Program-made: the position numbers and the translations under genes
Notes under the pieces: generated by a model
The model's database searches: none
What the model saw: the letters and a program-made list of their open reading frames with translations, nothing else
What the model was told of the DNA's origin: nothing
Source of the DNA: an uncultured Chitinophaga sp.
GTDB taxonomy: Bacteria; Bacteroidota; Bacteroidia; Chitinophagales; Chitinophagaceae
DNA: 64,000 bases
Reading direction: 5' to 3'
NCBI RefSeq assembly: GCF_946479755.1
Contig: NZ_CAMLHC010000002.1
Location: 1 to 64,000, forward strand
Part shown: piece after piece, positions 49,707 to 59,400 of the stretch
Numbering within the stretch: position 1 is the stretch's first letter
Layout: each line of letters starts with the position of its first letter

Positions 49707-50860
49707 AGTTGTTGTTGAGTGATCTGTTGACTGGCACGCTGGTGGATGGCGGCAGGATTGTTACGCAATGAATCACCCGCGGCGCCGGCCATGACGGTCT
49801 TCACCTCGCTGATGATAGACAACGCTATTTCTTCCGGGGCATCGGCGCCGACATCCAGTCCGGCAGGACCGTATATGCGTGCCCGTTGTTCCGGCGATAC
49901 TGCCGTGCCGGCGTCTTCCATCTCCTGCAACATGCGTTGCAATTTCCTGGCAGGCCCCAGTACGCCGGTGTAACGGAGATGATGGGGCAGCAGTGCGGTC
50001 AGCAGGGCGATATCATAGTTGTAGTTGTGGGTCATCAGCACGGCGGCGGTATAATCGTCCGGTTGCAGGTGCTGCAATACTTCCACCGGTTTGGCGACGA
50101 TAACGCGGGTAGCTTCCGGGAAGCGCTGTGCCTGTGCATAAGCCGGCCGGCCATCTACAATGATGGTATGCCATCCCAGTACGGACGCTATTTTCACCAG
50201 CGGCTGCACATCGTTGCCGGCGCCGGCAATGAGCAGCTGCAAGGCCGGTGGATGCCATGCGATGAGCGCGGTAATCTGTTCGGGACCATCGTTGTAGGTC
50301 TTCACCGCGGAGCGCCGCGAGGTAAACGCTGCGCATACATCGGCCAGAATGGCGGTGCGTAGCGGCCCGTCTTCCATATGTACCTGTCTTTCTCCGCCGT
50401 CGGTGATCAGTATACAGGTGCCGGGTTGCGGGGCTGAGCGTTGTTCCGGGCGGAAGAGCGTCACCATCACGGTGGTGTCGCGGCTACCCACCTGTTGCTG
50501 CAGCAGTGTGAGCGGATTCAGGGCAAGGTGCGGCCCCAGTGGTTCCAGCAGGATGTGTATGATGCCGTTGCATCCCAGCCCCACGCCAATAACAGCATCG
50601 TCTTCATCGGTGGTGTCGTAGGTGACCAGCATGGGTTTTTGTTGCAACATGGCGAGTTGCGCTTTGCGCAGGGCGTCGCCTTCGAGGCAGCCGCCACTGA
50701 TAGCGCCTGTCAGCGCGCCGTTTTCTGTGATCAGCATCCGCGCGCCGGGTTGCCGGTAGGCGGAGCCTTCTACGTGCACAACGGTTGCCAGCGCGGTTTG
50801 CAGGCCTTGCTGACTGGCGGCAAGGTACGCCTTCACAATATCTTCCAGCTCTTTTTGCAT
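49703..50860 (-). CDS. XdhC/CoxI-family molybdenum hydroxylase maturation protein
   Basis: Chaperone that inserts sulfurated cofactor into molybdenum hydroxylases. N-terminal XdhC/CoxI part with VVHVEGSAYRQPGARMLI and GAISGGCLEGDAL (the SGGC Cys binds cofactor). C-terminal Rossmann domain with LLIAGAGNDVQPLVKIASVLGWHTIIVDGRPAYA, then MTHNYNYD and GVLGPARKLQRML. 385 aa. Lies 4 nt after the large subunit gene and overlaps the MobA-like gene. Confidence 0.92.
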   Translation of the reverse strand: MQKELEDIVKAYLAASQQGLQTALATVVHVEGSAYRQPGARMLITENGALTGAISGGCLEGDALRKAQLAMLQQKPMLVTYDTTDEDDAVIGVGLGCNGIIHILLEPLGPHLALNPLTLLQQQVGSRDTTVMVTLFRPEQRSAPQPGTCILITDGGERQVHMEDGPLRTAILADVCAAFTSRRSAVKTYNDGPEQITALIAWHPPALQLLIAGAGNDVQPLVKIASVLGWHTIIVDGRPAYAQAQRFPEATRVIVAKPVEVLQHLQPDDYTAAVLMTHNYNYDIALLTALLPHHLRYTGVLGPARKLQRMLQEMEDAGTAVSPEQRARIYGPAGLDVGADAPEEIALSIISEVKTVMAGAAGDSLRNNPAAIHQRASQQITQQQL

Positions 50861-50864
50861 AGTG

Positions 50865-53048
50865 TTAAATCAGTTTGTCGGGTGTGATGGGGAGGTCGCG
50901 GACCCGTTTGCCGGTAGCATTGAAGACCGCGTTGGAAACGGCGGCAGCAAAGCCTATCAGGGCAATTTCGCCCATACCTTTAGCGCCCATCGGGTTAATA
51001 ACAGGATCTTTCTTATTGATAAACAGTACGTCTGTCGGCGGGGTATCTGCATTCACGGGTACATGGTAGTCTGCATAGTTGTTGTTGACATAACGGCCGA
51101 AGCGGTGGTCTATCAGCGCCTCTTCGGTGAGGGCCATACCGATGCCGCCTACCACGCCGCCGATCATCTGGCTGCGGGCGGTTTTAGTGTTCACCACCGT
51201 GCCGGAATCGGCCACGCTGACGATATGTTTGATGCGTACCACACCGGTGGCCGGATGTACATGTACCTTGGTAAAATGAACGGAGAAAGAATACATGGCG
51301 TATTGTTTCCGTTCGTCGCCGGCCTGCGAGGTGGTGGTAACGACCAGCTCCGGCAGCTGTTGCTGCTGCAGCAGTGCGGCATAGTCCAGCCGGGTGTTGC
51401 CGGCTACCAGCTGACCGCCTTCATGCTGTATGTTTTCCACTTTCAGGTCTTTGAAAGCGGGGACATTGGCCGTGGCCATTTCCCCGAGCTTCCGCTGCAG
51501 GCTGCGGCATACGTCGTTCACGGCGCTGCCGACGGTGGACACCGTGGAAGAGCCGCCCTGGCGGGGCGCTTCAGGATAGGCGGATTCTCCCAGCAGGAAT
51601 TTTATTTTTTTAACATCGATGCCGGTAGCGTCAGCGCCTATCTGTACCATGGCGGTGGCGGTGCCCGGGCCGATATCCGCGGCAGCGCTGCATATCACGA
51701 GGGTGCCATCGGCTTTGAGGGTGGCGCTGGCGGTAGCCCTGCCACGTCCGGCGCTGAATACGCCGCTGCTCATGCCGTAACCGACCAGCCAGCCGTTTTC
51801 CTGCAGTTGACCAGGTGTCTGGCTGCGTTGCTGCCAGCCTATTTTAGCAGCGCCCATCTCGTAGGCTTCTTTCAGGTATTTGCTGGAGTAAGGCAGCTGC
51901 TTCTCCGGGTCGGTATCCGCATGGTTCAGTATACGCAGTTGTAACGGGTCCATCTTTAACTGGTGCGCCAGTTCATCGATGGCCGATTCCAGCGCAAACG
52001 CGCCGGTGGCTTCGCCGGGGCCGCGCATCCATACCGGTGTGCTGAGATTGAGCGGCACCAGCTGGTAATGCGTGTTTACATTGGGACAGGTGTACATCAT
52101 GCGGCTCATGTTCACGATCGCTTCTGTAAAATCTTCATAGGGCGATGTGTTGGCGACCGCTTCATGAGTGATGCCGGTCAGTTTACCGTCGGTAGTTGCG
52201 CCGATGCCTATACGTTGCCTGGCAGCGGGACGGTAACCTACGAGGGTGAACATGTCCTTGCGGGTGATGACCAGTTTCACCGGCTTGCGTATTTTCTTTG
52301 CCGCCAGGATGGTCGCCACTTCCATGGGCCATATGCGCAGGCCCATGCCGAAGGCGCCGCCCACAAACTGGGAGTGCACCGTGATCTGGCTTTCCGGCAG
52401 CTGGAAAAGTGTTTTGATCGTTTGCTGCACGCTTTTAACGCCTTGTGTTTTGGCGTAGAGCGTCAACTGATCGGGTGTTTCCCAGTGGGCGATGATACCC
52501 GCCAGTTCCATGGGGTTATGCACCTCAATGGGGATGTTATATTCCGCTTCCAGGCGGACCGGCGCTTTTTTCCAGGCATCGGCTTCTCCCCGCAGGTAGT
52601 CCTTCATGTTTTTGTTCTGGAAAGCCTGGTTCATGTTTTCATTCATGTCCGTCCTGTGCACTTCCTGTGCATAGGTGACTTTCACGAGGGAGGCGGCGTG
52701 TACCGCGCGCTCCAGCGTATTGGCCACTACGATGGCTACCGGCTGTCCGTTGGAATAGATACGGTCGTCGTAAAATATTTTAAGTCCCTGTTTGGGATTG
52801 GGATTATCCACTTTGTAGCCCGGAACAGGCGGCGCGTTGAGGTGAGATATCACATCGGCCACGCCTGGCGCCCGGAGTGCTTTGGTGGCGTCGATGGCAG
52901 TGATGCGGCCGCTGCTGACGGGGCTGCATACCAGCGCAGCATACAGCATGCCTTCCGGCTGATGGTCTGCAAAGTAGCGGGCGGCGCCGGTTACTTTAAG
53001 GCGGCCGTCTACACGGTCCATGGATTGTCCTACTGCTTGCTTTTTCAT
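50865..53048 (-). CDS. Molybdenum hydroxylase large subunit (PaoC/YagR-like)
   Basis: Molybdopterin-binding catalytic subunit of an aldehyde/xanthine oxidoreductase. Segments: SMDRVDGRLKVTGAARYFADH, SQFVGGAFGMGLRIWPMEVATILAA, PVWMRGPGEATGAFALESAIDELA, GGSSTVSTVGSAVNDVCRSL, and GAKGMGEIALIGFAAAVSNAV, where the Glu corresponds to the catalytic base. 727 aa fits PaoC. No signal peptide; export would be by association with the Tat-bearing small subunit. Overlaps the FAD-subunit gene by 4 nt. Confidence 0.92.
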   Translation of the reverse strand: MKKQAVGQSMDRVDGRLKVTGAARYFADHQPEGMLYAALVCSPVSSGRITAIDATKALRAPGVADVISHLNAPPVPGYKVDNPNPKQGLKIFYDDRIYSNGQPVAIVVANTLERAVHAASLVKVTYAQEVHRTDMNENMNQAFQNKNMKDYLRGEADAWKKAPVRLEAEYNIPIEVHNPMELAGIIAHWETPDQLTLYAKTQGVKSVQQTIKTLFQLPESQITVHSQFVGGAFGMGLRIWPMEVATILAAKKIRKPVKLVITRKDMFTLVGYRPAARQRIGIGATTDGKLTGITHEAVANTSPYEDFTEAIVNMSRMMYTCPNVNTHYQLVPLNLSTPVWMRGPGEATGAFALESAIDELAHQLKMDPLQLRILNHADTDPEKQLPYSSKYLKEAYEMGAAKIGWQQRSQTPGQLQENGWLVGYGMSSGVFSAGRGRATASATLKADGTLVICSAAADIGPGTATAMVQIGADATGIDVKKIKFLLGESAYPEAPRQGGSSTVSTVGSAVNDVCRSLQRKLGEMATANVPAFKDLKVENIQHEGGQLVAGNTRLDYAALLQQQQLPELVVTTTSQAGDERKQYAMYSFSVHFTKVHVHPATGVVRIKHIVSVADSGTVVNTKTARSQMIGGVVGGIGMALTEEALIDHRFGRYVNNNYADYHVPVNADTPPTDVLFINKKDPVINPMGAKGMGEIALIGFAAAVSNAVFNATGKRVRDLPITPDKLI

Positions 53049-54025
53049 ACGGCAGCTGCTTTTGATAAGGCGGTGACGAGGCTGTTCTGCGCCATCGGCA
53101 CTTTGAATGCATTGTGTTTATAAGTGCGGGCCGACCGGGTTGCTACGGAGGCGGCTATACGGAAATTTTCGGCCGTTGGTGCTTTTCCGATCAGTGCTTT
53201 TTCCGCTTCGTGCAGGCGCCAGGGTTTGTGGGCTACACCGCCCATGGCGAGGCGGGCGCCGCGGATGGTGTTGTTGCTGATATCCAGCGCTGCCGCTACG
53301 GACACGAGTGCAAAAGCATACGACGCGCGGTCGCGTACTTTCAGGTAGTATATGTTTTTGGTGAAAGGATTGGCCGGGATATCAATACCGGTGATCAGTT
53401 CGCCTTTACCGAGGTTGTTGTCTTTGTCTGGCGTATCGCCGGGCAGCCGGTGAAAATCTTCGAAGGGAATGCGGCGGTTGCCTTTGGGGCCGGCCACCAA
53501 TACGGTCGCATCGAGTGCAGCCAGCGCAATGCACATATCGCTGGGATGTACGGCGATGCATTGATCGCTGGTGCCGAAAATGGCGTGCATACGGTTGATG
53601 CCGCCGATAGCGCTGCAGCCGCTGCCGGGCGTTCTTTTGTTGCACGGCATGGTGATATCGTAGAAATAACTGCAGCGGGTGCGCTGCATTATATTACCAC
53701 CGGTGGTGGCCATGTTGCGCAGCTGTTGCGATGCGCCGGCCAGCAGCGCCTGTGACAGCAGCGGGTGGTGTGTTGTCACCAGCGGATGGCCGGCCACCTC
53801 GCTGTTGAGCGTAAGGGCGCCGATATGAAGGATATTGTTGTTCAGCGTAATATTTTTCAGTGGCAGCCGGTTGATGTCTACCAGCTTCTCCGGCGCCAGC
53901 ACGCCATTTTTCATGAGATCGAGCAGATTGGTGCCGCCGGCGATGAAGCGGGCGGATTTGTCTTTTGTCAGCGCGTCAATAGCCGCCTGCTGGCTGGCGG
54001 GCCTGACATAGGAAAACTGGTTCAT
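53045..54025 (-). CDS. Molybdenum hydroxylase FAD subunit (PaoB/YagS-like)
   Basis: FAD-binding middle subunit. N-terminal FAD domain with ARFIAGGTNLLDLMKNGVLAPEKLVDI and LRNMATTGGNIMQRTRCSYFY; two Cys further on (PCNKRTPGSGCSAIGG) are the extra [4Fe-4S]-type ligands found in PaoB. C-terminal CO_deh_flav domain with YYLKVRDRASYAFALVSVAAAL and ARLAMGGVAHKPWRLHEAE. 326 aa. Overlaps both neighbours by 4 nt. Confidence 0.92.
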   Translation of the reverse strand: MNQFSYVRPASQQAAIDALTKDKSARFIAGGTNLLDLMKNGVLAPEKLVDINRLPLKNITLNNNILHIGALTLNSEVAGHPLVTTHHPLLSQALLAGASQQLRNMATTGGNIMQRTRCSYFYDITMPCNKRTPGSGCSAIGGINRMHAIFGTSDQCIAVHPSDMCIALAALDATVLVAGPKGNRRIPFEDFHRLPGDTPDKDNNLGKGELITGIDIPANPFTKNIYYLKVRDRASYAFALVSVAAALDISNNTIRGARLAMGGVAHKPWRLHEAEKALIGKAPTAENFRIAASVATRSARTYKHNAFKVPMAQNSLVTALSKAAAV

Positions 54026-54660
54026 ACGGTATGCCCTCCCTGTTTTACGTCTGTAATGGCTGCTACGATATTGTCGTATGCACCGCAGCGGCAGATATTA
54101 CCACTCATGAACTCGCGTATCTCTTCCGGGGAGCCTGCATGTCCTTCGCGGATACAGGCTACGGCCGACATGATCTGGCCGGGTGTACAATAACCGCACT
54201 GGAAGCCGTCATGTTTGATAAAGGCTTCCTGTACGGGATGTAAGGTGTCTCCCTGGGAAAGCCCTTCGATGGTGGTAATTTTTTTCCCTTCCTGCATAAC
54301 GGCGAGTGTAAGGCAGGAATTAATACGCTGGCCGTTGACATGCACGGTACAGGCGCCACACTGACCATGGTCGCAGCCTTTTTTGGTGCCTGTCAGGTTC
54401 AGCTGTTCGCGCAGCAGATCGAGCAGGGTCACCCGGGGCTCTACAGACAGCTGGTACGCTTTCCCGTTGATCTCCAGGTTGACCGGCATTTTCTCGAAGA
54501 GGCCGGCAATCGTTTCATCATGTTCACCTGCTTTGACTACCAGTGGCGGCGTAAGGGCCAGCGCCATCAACGCGGAAGATTGTTTCAGGAAGTCACGCCT
54601 GGCTTCGTGCTTGTCCTTCTTACCCGGGCATGACGGGTTTTCATTTGGTGCTTGTGACAT
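54022..54660 (-). CDS. Molybdenum hydroxylase 2Fe-2S subunit with Tat signal (PaoA/YagT-like)
   Basis: Carries two [2Fe-2S] clusters: ferredoxin-type CDHGQCGACTVHVNGQRINSC and helical CGYCTPGQIM..GNICRCGAY. A twin-arginine signal (ARRDFLKQSSALMALALTPP) indicates folded export to the periplasm with its partners. The start is taken at the ATG at 54660 (MSQAPNENPS); an in-frame ATG at 54684 adds 8 residues. First gene of the operon small subunit, FAD subunit, large subunit, xdhC, mobA-like. Confidence 0.92.
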   Translation of the reverse strand: MSQAPNENPSCPGKKDKHEARRDFLKQSSALMALALTPPLVVKAGEHDETIAGLFEKMPVNLEINGKAYQLSVEPRVTLLDLLREQLNLTGTKKGCDHGQCGACTVHVNGQRINSCLTLAVMQEGKKITTIEGLSQGDTLHPVQEAFIKHDGFQCGYCTPGQIMSAVACIREGHAGSPEEIREFMSGNICRCGAYDNIVAAITDVKQGGHTV

Positions 54661-54717
54661 ATACACAAGGGTTTTATTCAGCAAAAAGGTAGCCTTTTTT
54701 TAACATATGAGCAAGGA

Positions 54718-54877
54718 GTTCTCGCAAAGCGCGCAAAGGAGCAAAGCACGCAAAAGTTAATATAAGCGAGCAGAGAAAGCAAAGGAGCGAAGATCAATTT
54801 GATCTTCGCTCCTTTGCTTTCTTAATTTATCTTAAAAAAATCTTCGCGCTTTGCTCCTTTGCGCGCTTTGCGAGAAC
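54718..54877. repeat. Nested GCAAAG palindrome, copy C
   Basis: Outer arms 54718-54750 and 54845-54877 match at 32 of 33 positions; perfect 24-bp inner arms 54774-54797 and 54799-54822. Same core as copies A and B (AGAAAGCAAAGGAGCG). It lies 11 nt past the stop of the minus-strand susD and upstream of the molybdenum hydroxylase operon. Confidence 0.95.
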
Positions 54878-54888
54878 TGCCGCGTGCG

Positions 54889-56478
54889 CTAATAGCCCGG
54901 ATTCTGACCGAGGGTTTTATTGATATCTCTTTCTTTCTGCGGTACAGGCCAGAGGTAATCGCGCTGTGGACTGAAAGAACGCTGATCGGCCACCACATGA
55001 TTGCCGGTCAGGGTTACTTTGCCGGTATTGGCGTCTACGGTGCCCAGGCGGGTACCATATACGGTGCCGGTCCTAACGGTGGGGCCTATCTGCCAGCGCT
55101 GGATATCGTACCAGCGAAGGCCTTCCAGGGCCAGTTCCACGCGGCGTTCGCGGCGCACAAGCGTACGCAGGGAAGCGATGTTGTTGTATACGGTACGGTT
55201 GACCAACGGCATACCGGCACGTGCACGGATATCGTCGAGCGCCTGGTATACGCTGTTGTCCATCACGCCGGACTCAATCTGTGCTTCTGCATAGGTGAGC
55301 AGCACTTCAGCATAGCGGATCACGATGATATTCACACCGGTGTTCCACATATCCGGGAAGTCTTTCAGGAAAGGAACGAATTTCCGTACCAGGTAACCGG
55401 TGGGAGAGTTGTTGCCCTCGCTGTAGTAGTCAGCACCACCGGGAGTGATAGGATCATAGAACTTATCGTTGTACTGTAAGCCCGGATACACCACGCTGGC
55501 AGCCAGACGAGGGTCCCTGTTCGCATACGGGTTGTTGGGATCATAACCGGAGGCAGGATCGTCGATGGTTTTACCGTTGGTCATTTCGTAGGCGTCTACC
55601 AGTGACTGGGTAGGACTGAGCGAAGCCCATCCGCCGTAACCGGAAGAAGGCAGGATACCAAGGTCTGTATTGGCATTGTCTTTTTCGTTGGCTTTGTACT
55701 GCACATCGAGGATCACCTCTTTGTTGTTTTCAAAATCCTGGCGGAAAAGATCGGTGTAGTTTTGATAGAGGCCATAACCGAGCGCCATCACTTTTTTACA
55801 GTCTTCGATAGCGGCAGCGTAGTTTTTGTCAAACAGTTCCACGCGTGCTCTCAGCGCTAAGGCGGCGCCTTTGGTGATGCGTCCTACATCGCTGCCGGTG
55901 TAGTTCTGCGGCAGTACCTGGGCGATAGCGGCCATTTCATCGGTGATGAATTTGCGGACTTCTGCACGGGGTGTTCTGCTGATGGTATTGGCTTCCTGTA
56001 CGCTCAGGTTTTTTACCACCAGGGGAACGTCGCCATACAGCTGTGACATAACGAAGTAACGGTAAGCGCGGAGGAAACGGGCTTCCGCTTTGAAGCGGCT
56101 CCGTATTTTTTCATCGATGGGCGCCTGGTCCACGTTTTCGATGAACCAGTTGCATTTCTGGATAGTGACATAATCCCACTGGTTGGCTACCTGCGGGTCG
56201 GTAGCGGTGGCGGTGCCGTTGCCCAGGTGCTGGTAGTTGTCCCATGCCCACTGGCTGTAGCTGTTATCGCTGACAGCATCCATGTAGATGGTATTGTAAC
56301 TGGTTTCCCATCCTTTGTAACATCCGGCAAGCGCGGCGGAGGCAGCGGCTTCTGTTGTCCACAGCGATCCGTTGCTATAGGCGTCGGTAGGTGATTTGTC
56401 CAGGAAATCTTTCTGACAGGCGGCCTGTGTCAGTGCACCTGCAAGCAGTATATAGAGAAGGTTTCTTTTCATGATCAT
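54889..56478 (-). CDS. SusD/RagB-family nutrient-binding lipoprotein
   Basis: Surface glycan- or peptide-binding partner of the SusC-like receptor. Lipoprotein signal with LAGALTQAAC. SusD features: CQKDFLDKSPTDAYSNGSLWTTEAAASAALAGCYKGW, EARFLRAYRYFVMSQLYGDVPLV, the C-terminal LRTLVRRERRVELALEGLRWYDIQRW and DYLWPVPQKERDINKTLGQNPGY. 529 aa. 15 nt downstream of susC. An ATG at 56472 is an equally possible start. Glycan specificity cannot be told: no glycoside hydrolase genes follow in this window. Confidence 0.95.
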   Translation of the reverse strand: MIMKRNLLYILLAGALTQAACQKDFLDKSPTDAYSNGSLWTTEAAASAALAGCYKGWETSYNTIYMDAVSDNSYSQWAWDNYQHLGNGTATATDPQVANQWDYVTIQKCNWFIENVDQAPIDEKIRSRFKAEARFLRAYRYFVMSQLYGDVPLVVKNLSVQEANTISRTPRAEVRKFITDEMAAIAQVLPQNYTGSDVGRITKGAALALRARVELFDKNYAAAIEDCKKVMALGYGLYQNYTDLFRQDFENNKEVILDVQYKANEKDNANTDLGILPSSGYGGWASLSPTQSLVDAYEMTNGKTIDDPASGYDPNNPYANRDPRLAASVVYPGLQYNDKFYDPITPGGADYYSEGNNSPTGYLVRKFVPFLKDFPDMWNTGVNIIVIRYAEVLLTYAEAQIESGVMDNSVYQALDDIRARAGMPLVNRTVYNNIASLRTLVRRERRVELALEGLRWYDIQRWQIGPTVRTGTVYGTRLGTVDANTGKVTLTGNHVVADQRSFSPQRDYLWPVPQKERDINKTLGQNPGY

Positions 56479-56493
56479 GATTTTTCGTAACGG

Positions 56494-59400
56494 TTAAAAA
56501 CTAACATTCACGCCAAAAGTGTGCACTTTCACCTGCGGGTAATAATAGATACTGCTGGTGATAGAGGCCTCCGGATCTATCCATTTATAGAGATGGTCAA
56601 ACGTGAGGATGTTCTGACCACTGTAATAGAAGCGCAGTTTGGTAAGGCCAATCCGTTTGATCACTTTTTCAGGGAGGGAGTAACCTATCTGCAGGTTTTT
56701 AAGGCGCAGGTAAGAACCATCTTTCACCCAGAAGGAAGAAGGTGTGCCGCTGGGATCATTTTGTTTGTAGTTATACCAGGTGCGGGGCATGGAAGCGCCG
56801 GTATTCGCTGTTGTCCAGCTGTCGAGGAAGGCGGAAGTGGGCTTGTTGGCATTGCCGCCAACAGCACCGATCTTGCCTGCATCGATATAGTTTTTCACAC
56901 CGGCAGCGCCCTGCAGGAAGATACCGATATCGAAGTTTTTCCAGGAAGCGCTCAGGTTCAGGCCGAAGGTCACTTTCGGGAAATAGCTGCCAAGATATTC
57001 TCTGTCGGCCCCGTTGATGGTGTCGTTGCCGTCTTTATCACGGTATTTCAGATCGCCGGGAGCAGTGGTCGGTAACTGGAAAGGTGAATTTTTTATCTCA
57101 TCTTTTGACTGGAAGATGCCATCTGCCACATAGCCGTAGATGGAGTTTACAGGATAACCTACCTGTTTAAACGTATAGCCGTCGATGATAGGTCCGGAAC
57201 CGCGGAGGTCCAGTACTTCGTTGTGAATAAAGGCAGTATTGAAGCTGGCGCTGTAGTTGAAGTCGCCCTTGTTATCGGCGTAGCTCAACAGGAACTCCCA
57301 ACCGCGGTTCAGTACGGCGCCTGCATTCTGTACGGGGTCCTGGAAGCCATAAACGGCGCCTACCGGCACGGCCAGCAGGATGCCATTGGTTTTCTTATGG
57401 AAGTAGTCGGCGCTGAAGTTCAGTTTTCCATTCAGGAAACCCGCATCGATACCTACCCCTGTTTCGGTGGTGCTTTCCCATTTGATATCCGGGTTGGCGC
57501 CATTGATGGGTGCAACACCCGGCACCACGCCGGCTGCTGTGCCGCCGAATACATAGTTCTGATCGCCGAGGGCGGTGAAGATGTAGGGGTAGTAGGGGAA
57601 GGTGGGATATTTGGTATCATCCTTTCCTTTTACGTACTGGTTGCCCAGCTGGCCCCAGGAAGCTCTCAGTTTCAGGTTGGACACTACCGGTTTCAGTGCG
57701 TCGAAGAACGCTTCGCGGTCGATATTCCAGCCGGCGGAGAAAGAGGGGAAGGTGCCCCATCTGTTGCCCGGTGCAAAACGGGAAGATCCGTCATAGCGCA
57801 GGTTGGCTTCCAGCAGGTATTTCCCATCGAAGTCGTAGTTCAGTCTGCCGAACCAGGAGCGCAGGCCCAGCTCGTAACTGTAGTTGAGGGCGTACTGACC
57901 TTCTGTGCCACCAAGGTTAAGATCGGTGAGTTCGTTGTTGAGATAACCTTTGCGGTATCCTTCGTCGAAGGAGTATTTGGTTTGCTCCTGGGAGAAACCG
58001 CCCAGTATTTTGAAGTTGTGTTTGCTGAAGGATTTGGTGTATTCCAGCAAGGCCTGTTGGGTAACGGTGTTACCGAAGTTATTCTGATCGGTAACGGAGC
58101 TGGGGCCCTGGTAGAAGGTTTTGTCGCCGTTAGCATTATAGTATTGCTGATCGGCCCTGAACTTCTTAATGTGATTGATCTTCATGATGTAAGCCAGGGA
58201 GGGCTTGAAATGCAGGCCTTTGATGATTTCCCAGTCTACGCCCACATTACCTACGAGGTCGTAGTAAGAGTAGGTGTTCTTGCTGTTACCTTCCAGCCAG
58301 GCCATGGGGTTACCGTCACCGATAGCGCCGTAGTGGCCGTTGGCATATTTGTAAGGTATGCGCGGGTTGATCCTGTTGATCTGTCTTACCAGCTGTTGAA
58401 AATCGCCGGTGTAGGGGTTGGATGGTTCTACCTGGCCGGTGGAGGTAAAGCCGATGTTGGCATTTACTTTCACGTGGTTGGCCACTTCAGAGGTGATATT
58501 GAGGCGGGTAGTATATCTTTTGGCGTTTGTTTCCTTTACAATACCATTCTCGTCAAACAGACCAAGGGACAGGGCGTACTGTGTTTTTTCGCTACCGCCG
58601 GAGACACCGAGGTAGTGATTTTGCTGGATGCCGCTGCCTTTGTAGAAGAGGCCGAGCCAGTCTGTGTTGGGATAGTTATAAGGATCGGAGCCGTCTTTGT
58701 ATTTGGCAATTTGTTCAGCCGTGTATTTAGGGGCGGATCCTTCGTTGATGGAAGCCTGGTTTTCCAGTTCCGCTATCTGCCAGGAGGGCAGGAAGTCGGG
58801 GAGGCCGGTGGCTTTCTGTTTACCTACGTAGGCATTGTAAGTCACCTGCGGAGCGCCTTTTTTGCCTTGTTTGGTGGTGATCAGGATCACACCGTTGGCC
58901 GCGCGGGAGCCATAGATGGCGGCAGAGGCGGCGTCTTTCAGTACAGACATGCTGGCGATATCGTCCGGGTTGATGTTGTTCAGGCTGCTGACGTTGGTCA
59001 CCACGCCGTCGATCACGATCACCGGGTCGGCGGTATTGAGTGTACCGATACCGCGGATACGTATGCTGCCGCCGTCGGAACCGGGCTGGCCGCTTTTGGC
59101 GGCGGTGACGGTAACGCCGGGCATGGTACCCTGTAACGCGTTGCTGACGCTGGTAACGGGTCTGTTGGCCAGTTCCTTGCTGCCGATGCTGGATACAGCG
59201 CCGGTGAGGTTGGCTTTTTTCTGGGTGCCATAGCCCACTACCACCAGCTGTTTCAGGGAGGCTACGTCGGACTGGAGAACGATGTTGAGGTGTGTTTTCC
59301 CTTTGAGGCTGATTTCCTGGGCGGTGTAGCCGATGCTGGTGATGGTGATCACTGCATTTTCGTCTACGCCGGCGATCTGGAATTCGCCGTTAGGAGTGGT

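Noticed and set aside
35754..54877. CRISPR array made by the GCAAAG units
   Set aside because: Units are irregular, arranged as inverted arms not direct repeats with unique spacers, and no cas genes are present.
57223..59136. 637-codon plus-strand ORF inside susC
   Set aside because: Antisense shadow of the SusC-like receptor; composition is Gly/Val/Phe-rich without domains, while the minus frame has every SusC landmark.
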